From Paenibacillus sp. ACRRX (GTDB taxonomy: Bacteria > Bacillota > Bacilli > Paenibacillales > Paenibacillaceae): DNA of 64,000 nt. A model generated the notes under the pieces. The model saw only the letters and a program-made list of their open reading frames with translations. It was not told the origin of the DNA and did no database searches. Position 1 is the stretch's first letter. Each line of letters opens with the position of its first letter. Of the stretch, positions 17,725 to 26,476 are shown in pieces. The stretch spans positions 62,001 to 126,000 of the forward strand of contig NZ_JAKRNK010000005.1 of assembly GCF_022346885.1 (NCBI RefSeq), written 5' to 3'. The position numbers and the translations under genes are program-made.

Positions 17725-19011
17725 CTATTGTAAACTATGAATACGCTTGTCGGTTAGTAGGCCTTCATTCCCATATCGGAACAGCATACGAAAAGCCTCT
17801 ACAATATGCTGCATATCCTCTAAATCTCCAAGCAGCACGGAATGATGAAATACGATACCGCAATCGTAAGCAGCATCACATTGCGGAAGCGTAAATCGCT
17901 CTGTGCGCAGTGCCTGCGTATAAGACTCCTCCAGCTTGTGACGCCTGGAATGCGGCGTATACAGCGGATTACGATGCAGCGGAATATAAGGCTCATGCAA
18001 ATAGTAAGCGCCTAAGCCAAGCATTTGCTGCAAGCTGAGAATCGTCTGGCTGGCCGTGCTGCCGAATACGTCTGGCTGGATTCTTACAACAAATCCATAA
18101 TAGGATTGTCGATCGACTTGTGGCTGTGTGCGCATCGTGAGCACACCTGGAATCTCACGCAAATGTTCATTGAGATAACGCACATTGCTTGCACGAACAT
18201 CATGGTGGTCATCCAGCTTACGAAGCTGAGCCAGCAGAATCGCTGCTTGAAACTCCGACAAGCAGCGATTTGTGCCAAAGCGACCGCCAGTCTCACTTAA
18301 CTGCATTGCCCCCAGCCTCAGCTCCGCATCTGGCAATTTGGTCCGTGCGTTCCAGGCGGACGCCTCCATCTTGGCTAACAGCCTCTCGTCCTTCGTAATA
18401 GCCGCGCCGCCTTCGCCGCAGGTAAGCACCTTTCCCTGCTGCATCGAGAAGGCGCCGATATGGCCAATCGTGCCTGCCCGTTGGCCGCGCCAGACGGACC
18501 CATGACTGTGGGCGCAGTCTTCAATTACATATAGATTGTATTCTGCGGCAATCTGCATAATTGCGTCCATGTCTACCATGCTGCCATACATATGGATGGG
18601 GAGAATGGCTTTTGTGCGCGGCGTAATGGCTAGACGCACACCTTCAGGGCTCATACAGAATGTGTCTGCTTCAATGTCTACCATAATCGGAATTGCATTC
18701 ACCGATAAGACGGCAACGGCTGGCGCAATCCAAGTCAATCCGGGTACGATCACTTCATCCCCATAACCAATCTCCAATGCCTCCAAGGCAGCAATTAGAG
18801 CAGAAGTACCGTGATCCAGCGTCAAACAGTGCTCAATACGATTATATTGCGCAAAGGCAGCGGCAAACTGCTGCTCCTTGGTCTCCCTGCCCATATAGGC
18901 GCCGCTGATCGCCCATCTGCCGCTGTCAAGCACATCTAGCAGCTCCTGACGAGTATCTTCATCTGCCATTGGCCAACAAGGCCAGCTTTTGGTTCGAATA
19001 GGTGCTGCCAT
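17725..19011 (-). CDS. Probable 2-deoxy-scyllo-inosose aminotransferase (DegT/DnrJ/EryC1 family)
   Basis: This PLP enzyme of 428 residues carries the Schiff-base lysine K194 in AFSMQQGKVLTCGEGGA, with IEDCAHSHG upstream. The start WPCWPMADEDTRQELLDVLDSGRW (in part WPMADED then LLDVLDSGRW) resembles the BtrS/NeoB/AHBA-type aminotransferases. Lying one base after a 2-deoxy-scyllo-inosose synthase gene, it most likely transfers an amino group from glutamine to that ketocyclitol, giving 2-deoxy-scyllo-inosamine. In butirosin synthesis the homologue acts a second time after a dehydrogenase, but no such dehydrogenase is encoded here. It is the last gene of the cluster operon. Confidence 0.8.
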   Translation of the reverse strand: MAAPIRTKSWPCWPMADEDTRQELLDVLDSGRWAISGAYMGRETKEQQFAAAFAQYNRIEHCLTLDHGTSALIAALEALEIGYGDEVIVPGLTWIAPAVAVLSVNAIPIMVDIEADTFCMSPEGVRLAITPRTKAILPIHMYGSMVDMDAIMQIAAEYNLYVIEDCAHSHGSVWRGQRAGTIGHIGAFSMQQGKVLTCGEGGAAITKDERLLAKMEASAWNARTKLPDAELRLGAMQLSETGGRFGTNRCLSEFQAAILLAQLRKLDDHHDVRASNVRYLNEHLREIPGVLTMRTQPQVDRQSYYGFVVRIQPDVFGSTASQTILSLQQMLGLGAYYLHEPYIPLHRNPLYTPHSRRHKLEESYTQALRTERFTLPQCDAAYDCGIVFHHSVLLGDLEDMQHIVEAFRMLFRYGNEGLLTDKRIHSLQ

Positions 19012-19012
19012 G

Positions 19013-20152
19013 TCAGCTCACCACACTTTGCTTGGATTGAATTTGTTCCTGCATGACCTCATGAATGAGATCGTTGGGTACTAAGGTAATGTAGGAATCA
19101 TGCTGCATTGCTGGCTCACCTAATCCTTGCAACAGCACCATACCTGTATGGCCTGGCCGACTCTGACGGTATCCCCGCTTGTTGTCAGAATGCAAGATGT
19201 GCTCAACAGCAGGAAGCAGTTCCTGACGGGGCTGAATCCATGCGCCGATCTGATTCAGCAGCTCGTGATGCAGATTAACCGCTTCTCGGCTTAGAAGTCC
19301 GAGCTTCTCCGCAATTCGCGCTGCGCACAGCATACCAAAGGCGACACTTTCGCCATGGTTGTATTGCCCCTTCGAAGCCAGTTCCAGCGCGTGCCCGATC
19401 GTATGGCCATACTCCAGAATAAGGCCGGTTTTCTTCTCGAAGGGATCTTCGCGCATCACGGTACTTTTGGCCCGAATACAAAAGTCGATAATGTCCCCCA
19501 GCTCACCCGAATGATATTGATGATCTGGCCGAAAGATCTCCTTAAACCGGTCGATCTCCTCTGGCGCAATCGTTAATAAATTTTTAACGGCTTCGCACAG
19601 ACCCGCTCGTATTTCCCGAACGGGCAAGTTTGAGATATAGCTGAGTTCTGCACATACGATACGAGGAGCGTAGTAAAAACCGACTAAATTTTTGCCGCTG
19701 GACAAATTTACGGCCTGTTTTAATGACAACACCGAATCAGATGCGGCCATTAACGTTGTTGGCACATGTATCAGCGGCAAGCCGCGAAATAACATCCCCG
19801 CCACCATGCCGGCGATATTCCCGGTTACACCACCGCCCACCGCCACAATAACTGCGCGCCGATCTGCACCAAGGCCAATGACTTGCTCGCACAACTGTGC
19901 GACGGTCGCCAAGTTCTTATGCTCCTCGCCAGGCTGGAATCGCAGCACATGAACTATTCCAGCTCGCTCCAGTTCGGCGCTGGTTTCTTCCAATATACGC
20001 GGCGGAATGCCTGTATCCGCAATAAGAATAAAGCAGCCTGGAATCGATTCTTGGTTCGTAAACCATGAAGACAACTGCGAGATCACATGCTTCCCATACC
20101 AAAAGTCATATTTATACGAACCAAACTGGATCGTTCTAACTTTATGTGTCAT
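19013..20152 (-). CDS. 2-deoxy-scyllo-inosose synthase (dehydroquinate-synthase fold)
   Basis: The 379-residue protein has the dehydroquinate-synthase fold: NAD site VAVGGGVTGNIAGM and metal ligands in GLCEAVKN, EYGHTIGHALE and NHGESVAFGM. Features match BtrC/NeoC rather than AroB: KQAVNLSSGKNLVGFYYAP, LMAASDSVLSLKQ and HSDNKRGY. Known members convert glucose 6-phosphate to 2-deoxy-scyllo-inosose, the first step to 2-deoxystreptamine. It is followed at once by a matching aminotransferase. No other 2-deoxystreptamine or neamine genes are present. A second AroB copy is a weaker alternative given the specific motif matches. Confidence 0.85.
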   Translation of the reverse strand: MTHKVRTIQFGSYKYDFWYGKHVISQLSSWFTNQESIPGCFILIADTGIPPRILEETSAELERAGIVHVLRFQPGEEHKNLATVAQLCEQVIGLGADRRAVIVAVGGGVTGNIAGMVAGMLFRGLPLIHVPTTLMAASDSVLSLKQAVNLSSGKNLVGFYYAPRIVCAELSYISNLPVREIRAGLCEAVKNLLTIAPEEIDRFKEIFRPDHQYHSGELGDIIDFCIRAKSTVMREDPFEKKTGLILEYGHTIGHALELASKGQYNHGESVAFGMLCAARIAEKLGLLSREAVNLHHELLNQIGAWIQPRQELLPAVEHILHSDNKRGYRQSRPGHTGMVLLQGLGEPAMQHDSYITLVPNDLIHEVMQEQIQSKQSVVS

Positions 20153-20157
20153 GCCAA

Positions 20158-20955
20158 CTACCTCCAGTCTCCGCTTAGTGCCCGGTTAAAGACGTACGAG
20201 CAGAAGATCATACCTGCAATCGACAAGCCGAAGATACATAAGCCTGGTCGGAGCAAAATGTCCCATTCCCATCCTTTCAACCATAACGTACGTACAACAA
20301 CGACATACCAGTCGACCGGATTAAAATAAGAGACCACTTGAATCCATTTCGGCAGCGAACTCATCGGCATCATCGTACTGGATAAAAATTGCATCGGCAT
20401 CAGCGATAAATTAACGATGACCATCATACTGTCCGTATGGCGAACTAGCAGTGCAACACCATATGATATAGCCGCAATGCCAATCGACATTAAATAGCCG
20501 AATCCCGCAATACCCAGCGCTGTACCAATATTTAAGCTTCCTTGCGCCCCCATCAGAATCGCAATCACCATGACAATAACGGCTTGCATAATGATTACCA
20601 TGGCTTGATGTGACAGCTTGCCCAGAATAACGGCAGAACGGTTAGACGGTGTAGAAATAATTTTCTCGATGACGCCTGTCGAGATATCGGCCAGCACTCC
20701 CATGCCTGACCATCCCGCGCCAAACAAAGTCGTCATAACGACAACGCCTGGTGCAAAGAACAGCAGATAATTGTCCCCAAATTCACTAAACTGCCCAGTA
20801 TGAATGACAGGTTGAAAAATTTGACTAAACAGCAGCAGCCAGATTAAGGGGGTTGCGATACTTGTCAGCAGGTAGATCGGCAGCTTGACCAATTGAGCAT
20901 GGCTCCGCCAAAAGATGCCGCTAAAATCAAACCACAGCCATTTCCAATTAAGCAT
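20158..20955 (-). CDS. ABC-2 type export permease (DrrB-like)
   Basis: A 265-residue membrane protein with six predicted helices and the ABC-2 signature region (LLFFAPGVVVMTTLFGAGWSG). The C-terminal part has the typical FLSSTMMPMSSLPKW segment. It overlaps the ATPase gene by 8 bases and precedes the inosose synthase gene by 5 bases. With the ATPase it should form a two-gene exporter like DrrAB, which removes a natural product from the producing cell. Confidence 0.85.
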   Translation of the reverse strand: MLNWKWLWFDFSGIFWRSHAQLVKLPIYLLTSIATPLIWLLLFSQIFQPVIHTGQFSEFGDNYLLFFAPGVVVMTTLFGAGWSGMGVLADISTGVIEKIISTPSNRSAVILGKLSHQAMVIIMQAVIVMVIAILMGAQGSLNIGTALGIAGFGYLMSIGIAAISYGVALLVRHTDSMMVIVNLSLMPMQFLSSTMMPMSSLPKWIQVVSYFNPVDWYVVVVRTLWLKGWEWDILLRPGLCIFGLSIAGMIFCSYVFNRALSGDWR

Positions 20956-21922
20956 ATTGAATACTCCTTTGTGTATATTGCATCATAACGTCATCCAGCG
21001 TTGGTTGCGTGACACGTACCGACGTGATCTGTACGTCATAGTGGCTTAACAAATCAAGAATCGGGGTAACCTGACGATGGCCCTGATCAACCCAGAAACG
21101 CAGCTCCGTACAGGCCTCATTTATCTGGATTCGCTTTACGACCAACTGCTCATGCTCCTCTAGCAACTGACTGCGCAGTTGTTCTTCTGTAATATCAGAC
21201 GAGTGTTCCGCCACTGTAATATAGACCTGATCGCCGCCTACCTCTTGCTTGAGCTGTTCAGGTTCACCAAGACATACACATTGGCCTTCCTGAATAATCA
21301 TGACACGGTCGCAGAGCCGATCGGCTTCCTCCAGGTAATGCGTGGTTAGAAATACTGTCATGTTCTGCTCCCTTTTGAGCCGCTCCAGTACATGCCATAA
21401 TTGATAACGATGCTCTACGTCCAATCCTGCAGAAGGCTCATCCAGGAACAATATTTTCGGATGATGCAGCAAGGCTGTCGCTATTTCGAATCTACGCCTC
21501 ATCCCTCCCGAGAAGGTCATAAGCAAGTTGTCTTTTACTTCCAAAAGGTGTACATAGTCCAGTACTTCCATAATTCTGTCGTTCATCTGTTTACGTGGGA
21601 TGTGATACAGCTTGCTGATCCAGCGCAAATTCTCGTAAGCCGTCAATTGATGATCGTGTCCACCAATCTGAGAAACATAACCGATATGTTCTCGAATCGC
21701 CTTCTGGGATGTCATCGTATCCCGATTTAAAATAAATATGGAACCTTCTGTCGGTTCGAGCAGCGTGGTCAACATCTTAAAGGTTGTGCTTTTTCCTGCG
21801 CCGTTTGGGCCGAGCAGACCGAATATTTCCCCTTGCTCCACCTGAAAAGACAGATTGCGAACCGCCGGAAACGGTGCTTTGTCGTATTTTTTAAACAAGT
21901 TGTCCACTTGAATGACTGGCAA
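20948..21922 (-). CDS. ABC transporter ATPase (DrrA-like export component)
   Basis: The 324-residue protein has Walker A GPNGAGKST, signature FSGGMRRR, Walker B ILFLDEPSAGLD and the switch histidine in LTTHYLEEADRL. A C-terminal extension of about 80 residues (ISVRVTQPTLDDVMMQYT-like ending TSVRVTQPTLDDVMM) is typical of DrrA-family drug exporters. It is encoded immediately upstream of its permease partner inside the biosynthetic cluster. The pair probably gives export of, and self-protection from, the cluster product. Confidence 0.88.
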   Translation of the reverse strand: MPVIQVDNLFKKYDKAPFPAVRNLSFQVEQGEIFGLLGPNGAGKSTTFKMLTTLLEPTEGSIFILNRDTMTSQKAIREHIGYVSQIGGHDHQLTAYENLRWISKLYHIPRKQMNDRIMEVLDYVHLLEVKDNLLMTFSGGMRRRFEIATALLHHPKILFLDEPSAGLDVEHRYQLWHVLERLKREQNMTVFLTTHYLEEADRLCDRVMIIQEGQCVCLGEPEQLKQEVGGDQVYITVAEHSSDITEEQLRSQLLEEHEQLVVKRIQINEACTELRFWVDQGHRQVTPILDLLSHYDVQITSVRVTQPTLDDVMMQYTQRSIQYA

Positions 21923-21950
21923 TAGAAGCGCTCCCTTCGTGTATAAATGC

Positions 21951-22904
21951 TTATCTCATTTTTGCAGCCTCAACTAGGGTAATGACACGGCTTAACGTGT
22001 TGTATTCCAAATGAATCAAATGTTCGTAGTGCCCCTGCAATGCCGCCATATCCGCACTGCTTCTCCGCATTAAAGCCATTGCCAATTTATTGCGGAAGGC
22101 ATCCCATCCCTGCACAACAGCCTGAAATGCAGTATTACCTGCCTCCCCATCATGGCAGGAGCGAAGATAATTCCGCACCAGTTCTCTGCTGCGTGTCACG
22201 ATGCGCTGATAATCCAGCACTTGATGCTCATAATGGAGATGACGTTCACCAGAACGGATATACGCAGACAACGCTTGTAAATAATCACTGCCCTCATCCA
22301 GATTCGATTCAAGCGGATAATGCTTCAGCACGTGCCGGAGCATGTCAACTCTGTCATTGTCACGCCCAAGAACGGCCTGTGCCTGCTCATAGTTTTCCAG
22401 TTCCAACTGCATAAATGGCGTAAATTGCTGCGCATATCGGTAATTAAATGACGTATCAATCAACTTGGCCAAGTGCGCTGAACAGACTTCATAATAATCG
22501 CCGTTAAATAAATTAAAGATGATAAATTTATCTTGTTCCGTCTTACGCACTAATAGATGAAAATGCCAGTGATCATCATCAAACGTCTTGGGTGATGCCG
22601 CATCATATTTCAAATTAATAGATAGCGGCAGGACGCCCCGTCGGTCTAAATAGTGCTGCGCGTAGGCAATTGCTCCGTTCACGTCCAACATATCCGGGTA
22701 ATATATGCGTGTGCCAAATTGCACCAGAAAATCGTTAGCACGATGAATGGGAGAACCGCAGCTTAACCTTCCCTTATCGACAAACAACTCAAAAAAGGAG
22801 GACGACATACTCATCAATTCGAAAGGAAACCGAAAGTTATAGTTAACGACTAGCATGTTATACACGGCTGCGGACACACAATTATAAGCATGTGTGAATG
22901 TCAT
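21951..22904 (-). CDS. Third of three tandem BtrH/AsbE-like putative acyltransferases
   Basis: This 317-residue protein is a clear paralogue of the two before it: it shares AYNCV near the start, YYPDMLDVNGAIAYA, GVLPLSINLKYD, FDDDHWHFHLLV and FNYRYAQQFTPFMQ. The pattern of an N-terminal Cys, a His about 105 residues later and an acidic residue after that fits the papain/C39-like fold of BtrH and AsbE. Here C9 and H116 are kept, but the expected acid is N131. BtrH and AsbE move acyl or aryl groups from carrier proteins to amines. It abuts the second copy directly. Family placement is by pattern only. Confidence 0.6.
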   Translation of the reverse strand: MTFTHAYNCVSAAVYNMLVVNYNFRFPFELMSMSSSFFELFVDKGRLSCGSPIHRANDFLVQFGTRIYYPDMLDVNGAIAYAQHYLDRRGVLPLSINLKYDAASPKTFDDDHWHFHLLVRKTEQDKFIIFNLFNGDYYEVCSAHLAKLIDTSFNYRYAQQFTPFMQLELENYEQAQAVLGRDNDRVDMLRHVLKHYPLESNLDEGSDYLQALSAYIRSGERHLHYEHQVLDYQRIVTRSRELVRNYLRSCHDGEAGNTAFQAVVQGWDAFRNKLAMALMRRSSADMAALQGHYEHLIHLEYNTLSRVITLVEAAKMR

Positions 22905-23867
22905 TCACTGTGCAGCCCCCTTTGCTTGCATAAGCAGAACCTGCTGCTCCAATCGCTTCACAACAAGCGTCTCATGACGATTCAGATCCCGATACATCCA
23001 TAGCAGATGCTCGTATCCTTCTGCCTCGCGCCTGTTGATAGTCATTGCAAGCTGGAGCCTGAATGTCTCCCACCATTTCACCAGTTCACGATCTTCCTTT
23101 GTGATTGGAATTCCGATAGCTGCTGCGCTGTTCAGCAGTTGCTCTCTGCTCTTGGAAATAATGATTTGGAACCCCATGATTCGATACACCTCATCATGAA
23201 GATCTGTTACTTCCTCCTTCAAAAAAGCGTTACGAATATATTCGATAAAGGCGCAGCCCTCATCCAGATTGTGCTTGGGTGAGTAAGCCTGCAAAGCACC
23301 CAGCAGGCGGTCTGTTATGTTCGCTTGCTGGAGCAAGTGCCGAGTATGCTCAACGTTAGGAATGTGAATGACCATAAAGGGCGTGAATTCCCCTTCATTG
23401 CGATAGTTAAATGGCGTATCGATCATATTGGAAAAATGATGCATATTTACGGTGTATTTTGTCCCATGGAACATATCAAACATTACAAAATGCTGTTCGT
23501 CGATCCGTTCCACTACCATTTGAAAATTCCAGAAATCATTATCAAATGGGGCTGGATCGAGCACAGAATACTTCAAGTTAATCGCAATCGGCAGCACCCC
23601 TGTATGCTGTAAATGCTCATCAGCATACGCTACTGCACCTTCTAGATCACGTACATCTGGAAATTCAATCGTCCCCCCTATCTCCATCACGAATTGTTTG
23701 GACACATCATAGGGATGAGACAGCAGCAGCTTCGTATACAAATGCTGAAGCTTTAGGAATTCGGGATTAAACAGCAGCGTCTCCAGTTGAAACGTTAGCG
23801 GATACGCTTGGGTGATGTAGTTATACACGCTTGCGAGTATGCAATTATACGTCGATACCAGCTTCAT
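22905..23867 (-). CDS. Second of three tandem BtrH/AsbE-like putative acyltransferases
   Basis: A 320-residue paralogue with TYNCI at the start, EFPDVRDLEGAVAYA, GVLPIAINLKYS and FNYRNEGEFTPFM. The putative nucleophile C9 and acid D131 are present, but the expected histidine is Q116, in FWNFQMVV, so it may be inactive or structural. Its start overlaps the end of the first copy by 23 bases and its stop touches the third copy. A helical C-terminal half of about 150 residues follows in all three. Confidence 0.6.
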   Translation of the reverse strand: MKLVSTYNCILASVYNYITQAYPLTFQLETLLFNPEFLKLQHLYTKLLLSHPYDVSKQFVMEIGGTIEFPDVRDLEGAVAYADEHLQHTGVLPIAINLKYSVLDPAPFDNDFWNFQMVVERIDEQHFVMFDMFHGTKYTVNMHHFSNMIDTPFNYRNEGEFTPFMVIHIPNVEHTRHLLQQANITDRLLGALQAYSPKHNLDEGCAFIEYIRNAFLKEEVTDLHDEVYRIMGFQIIISKSREQLLNSAAAIGIPITKEDRELVKWWETFRLQLAMTINRREAEGYEHLLWMYRDLNRHETLVVKRLEQQVLLMQAKGAAQ

Positions 23868-24795
23868 ATTGGCTCATAACCTCCTGCAGACAATGTAGTT
23901 CGAGGTATATTAATTGCTCGTATTCTTGTGCTAAGCGAATGAATGCCTCACGTTCCTGCCGATGTAAGGCCATGCCGAGCAGCCTGCGAAACCTTTCCCA
24001 GCCGCTCTGCAGCTGTTCCAACCCAGTCAGCTTGACACCACCCATACAGCGCTTCATATACTCGGCAACAAAATGACGGCTTTTACAAATAATGTGCGGA
24101 TAATTCATCAGCTTATAGATGTCGGAATCCTTTGGTCTCTCCACCGCATATCGGGAGATACCGTCTAGAAACACGCTTCCCATATGCAAATTGATGTGCA
24201 GCGGATAATGTTCGACAGCGTGCCGCAAACTGGATAATCCAGTACCGCTGGCCGAGAGCTTACGCTGTGTGGCTTCCCTGTCGGTCACATCCATCTGCAT
24301 AAATGGAGTAAATTGGCCTGTATTCCTGTAGTTAAATGGCGTATCAATAGCTTTCATCAGGTGTTGTTCGTCCACTACATAATATTTGTCCTCGAACTGG
24401 TCGTACATCTTAAACCTATCTGTTCCTTCTCGACCAACTATGATATGAATGTGCCACGCATCATTGTCGAATGGCAGCGGTTCGAGCACATCGTAGCGCA
24501 GATTAATAGCTACCGGCATAATGCCCTTTGTGCGTAGGTGTTCGTGTGCATACATCATAGCTGCCTGCGGGCTGCTTACATTTGGAAACACCATATGGCA
24601 ATCCGCCTGCTGCAAAAAAGGAGTTACGACTTCCTCAAATGGCGCTGATGTCAAAAAGCCGTCATAGGAATTAACCAGTTTAAAAAAAGGAGGGCTAAAA
24701 ATAAGGGCTTCCAGTTCAAATTCAAGTTTCTGTACGTGTGATAAGTAATTGTAAATCGTAGCAATGACACAGTTATAGGTCGTAACCAGTTTCAT
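23845..24795 (-). CDS. First of three tandem BtrH/AsbE-like putative acyltransferases
   Basis: A 316-residue protein with C9 (TTYNCV), VFPNVSSPQAAMMYAHEHL, GIMPVAINLRYD, H117 (AWHIHIIVG) and D132 (MYDQF). Of the three copies only this one keeps the whole apparent Cys/His/Asp set of a papain or C39-like acyltransferase. In butirosin, BtrH transfers an ACP-bound side chain to an amine; in petrobactin, AsbE transfers 3,4-dihydroxybenzoate to a polyamine. By analogy it could join the ACP-bound aryl chain to the aminocyclitol made by the genes downstream. That role is inferred. Confidence 0.62.
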   Translation of the reverse strand: MKLVTTYNCVIATIYNYLSHVQKLEFELEALIFSPPFFKLVNSYDGFLTSAPFEEVVTPFLQQADCHMVFPNVSSPQAAMMYAHEHLRTKGIMPVAINLRYDVLEPLPFDNDAWHIHIIVGREGTDRFKMYDQFEDKYYVVDEQHLMKAIDTPFNYRNTGQFTPFMQMDVTDREATQRKLSASGTGLSSLRHAVEHYPLHINLHMGSVFLDGISRYAVERPKDSDIYKLMNYPHIICKSRHFVAEYMKRCMGGVKLTGLEQLQSGWERFRRLLGMALHRQEREAFIRLAQEYEQLIYLELHCLQEVMSQYEAGIDV

Positions 24796-24809
24796 GTCTT
24801 GCGCTCCTT

Positions 24810-26051
24810 TTATCCGAAATGGCTGCTCACTTGCTGTTCCTGAAGAAACGTATCCATATGTGCGACAGCCTTGCTTGCACCCCCGAGCGCTTTTAATTCC
24901 ACTTGCACTTGCAGTGCAAGCGTATGCTCATCACGGCAGGATATTAGCTGCTGCGAAAGGTCACGGATCTGTTCACTCGTGAAGCCATCCGCTTCACAGA
25001 TGAAGCCAAGGCCCACTCGTTCCAGACAACTGGCGTTATAAGCTCTTTCAAAGAAGTCAGGAAACAATAGACAAGGCACCCCATGCTTCGCTGCCGAAAC
25101 CATCATACTGTGTGTGCCCGGAAATATCGCCAGCTGGGATCTTCCCATCATGGCTTCACCTGGCACAAATCGCTCAAAGCGTATATTAGGTCCTTCCAAT
25201 CGTCGCAGTTGCTGTTCTGCAGCATCATTAAACTTGCCGATGCCAAAAACGGCTTGCATGTCGGTCCCCCGATAGCTGTCGGCTAACAGCTCAAAGCTGT
25301 CAATCGTATTCATGCCAAACGGAAGGGAGGACAAGTAAATAAATACAGTTGCTTGTTCAGGCTCGGGATGATCCAGTGCGTTCATCCAAGAGGGAACCTC
25401 GGCAAATTTGCCTTGAGGGGCTAGATGCCCAACATATTGTACGTGTGGGTCCTGATAGGCAAGCTCTGGTTCCAGAGTCGGACTTGTTGGTGCCATGAGC
25501 AGTGAGCTTCGATTAAATAACAGCTCGCTCAAATGCAGAACTGGCTGCAAGTCGTACTTGTCCAGCACTTGATTCCAACTGCCGCGCAGACGACGCAGCA
25601 TCATGGCCCGAAGCGGGATGTCAGGCTCCTGCGGTGAACAAAAGTTGGGATGCAGCGGCCAGGTCACAATTGAAGCGACAGGTACATGTTCCAGACTAGC
25701 CGATATTCCAATGGTGAACTGCTCGTCGTTAAGGATAATATCCGGTACATATTCCTGTATCACTTCACGTTCTCGTTCAACGGTACAGATAATCTGTTGC
25801 GGTTCTGTGTGGCCTGAGGCGAATAAAATATCTTCGTACGTATGCAGGCCAAAATAAATTTTGTTGGTGAAGCTCGGCTTAGGTGCCGACTCATACCATT
25901 CCGCTTGCTGCGGAAGCAGATCCCGATAAGACTTCGGGCATAGAAAGGCAGCCTGATGGCCTTGTTTAATGAGTTGTTCGGCGATAGCAATACCACGCAC
26001 CACGTGCCCCAACGTCTCCGTCCAGTTGCTGGTCACGAGCAGCACTTTCAT
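24810..26051 (-). CDS. GT1-type glycosyltransferase (MGT/UGT-like)
   Basis: The 413-residue protein has a GT-B layout: an N-terminal Rossmann half starting VLLVTSNWTETLGHVVRG and a C-terminal donor half with IFPGTHSMMVSAAKHGVPCL and LFPDFFERAYNA, which resembles the UGT/MGT nucleotide-sugar site. Such enzymes glycosylate small molecules in the cytoplasm. Its start overlaps the dehydratase gene by four bases. It may add a sugar to the polyketide or the cyclitol, or instead use the cyclitol as acceptor. Confidence 0.75.
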   Translation of the reverse strand: MKVLLVTSNWTETLGHVVRGIAIAEQLIKQGHQAAFLCPKSYRDLLPQQAEWYESAPKPSFTNKIYFGLHTYEDILFASGHTEPQQIICTVEREREVIQEYVPDIILNDEQFTIGISASLEHVPVASIVTWPLHPNFCSPQEPDIPLRAMMLRRLRGSWNQVLDKYDLQPVLHLSELLFNRSSLLMAPTSPTLEPELAYQDPHVQYVGHLAPQGKFAEVPSWMNALDHPEPEQATVFIYLSSLPFGMNTIDSFELLADSYRGTDMQAVFGIGKFNDAAEQQLRRLEGPNIRFERFVPGEAMMGRSQLAIFPGTHSMMVSAAKHGVPCLLFPDFFERAYNASCLERVGLGFICEADGFTSEQIRDLSQQLISCRDEHTLALQVQVELKALGGASKAVAHMDTFLQEQQVSSHFG

Positions 26052-26476
26052 GGACTCTCCCCCTTCTCGGTGTAGATGATCAGGTCCTCTACCGAAACCA
26101 TAACCTTCCCCTCGACAGAAGCTGTACCTTTTCCTTTCGTAAATGCGCCTTTCTGTGTCACAATCTCGAAGTAGAGATCCAAGCGGTCTCCTGGCCTCAC
26201 TATGCCTGCATATTTGGTATAGCCGACAGACGCAATCATACCGCGTCGCGGTCCCCCCTCATACGGTGAAGCAGCAAAGGCTGATAGTTGTGCAATCGCC
26301 TCCGTCATAAGAACTCCCGGCATAATCGGTTCCTCGGGAAAGTGTCCTGCGAAGAACCATTCATTTCTGGTGATCTGTTTATAGCCTCTGGCCATAACCC
26401 CCGGAACACATTCTACGACCCGATCAACGAACAGGAAAGGGCTGCGATGAGGAAGAACAGATATCACATCCGTCAT
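26048..26476 (-). CDS. FabZ-like 3-hydroxyacyl-ACP dehydratase
   Basis: A 142-residue hotdog-fold protein with the FabZ signature: LPHRSPFLFVDRVVE, then H45 in GHFPEEPIMPGVLMTEAIAQ and E59. It removes water from 3-hydroxyacyl-ACP to give a trans-2-enoyl chain. A cluster copy beside a ketosynthase pair suggests repeated dehydration without enoyl reduction, i.e. a polyene chain. No ketoreductase is encoded in the cluster, so FabG of fatty acid synthesis would have to supply the 3-hydroxy intermediate. It overlaps both flanking genes by four bases. Confidence 0.88.
   Translation of the reverse strand: MTDVISVLPHRSPFLFVDRVVECVPGVMARGYKQITRNEWFFAGHFPEEPIMPGVLMTEAIAQLSAFAASPYEGGPRRGMIASVGYTKYAGIVRPGDRLDLYFEIVTQKGAFTKGKGTASVEGKVMVSVEDLIIYTEKGESP

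Noticed and set aside
19013..20152. Housekeeping 3-dehydroquinate synthase (AroB)
   Set aside because: The fold is the same, but the KQAVNLSSGKNLVGFYY and DNKRGY segments, and the adjoining aminotransferase, point to 2-deoxy-scyllo-inosose synthase.
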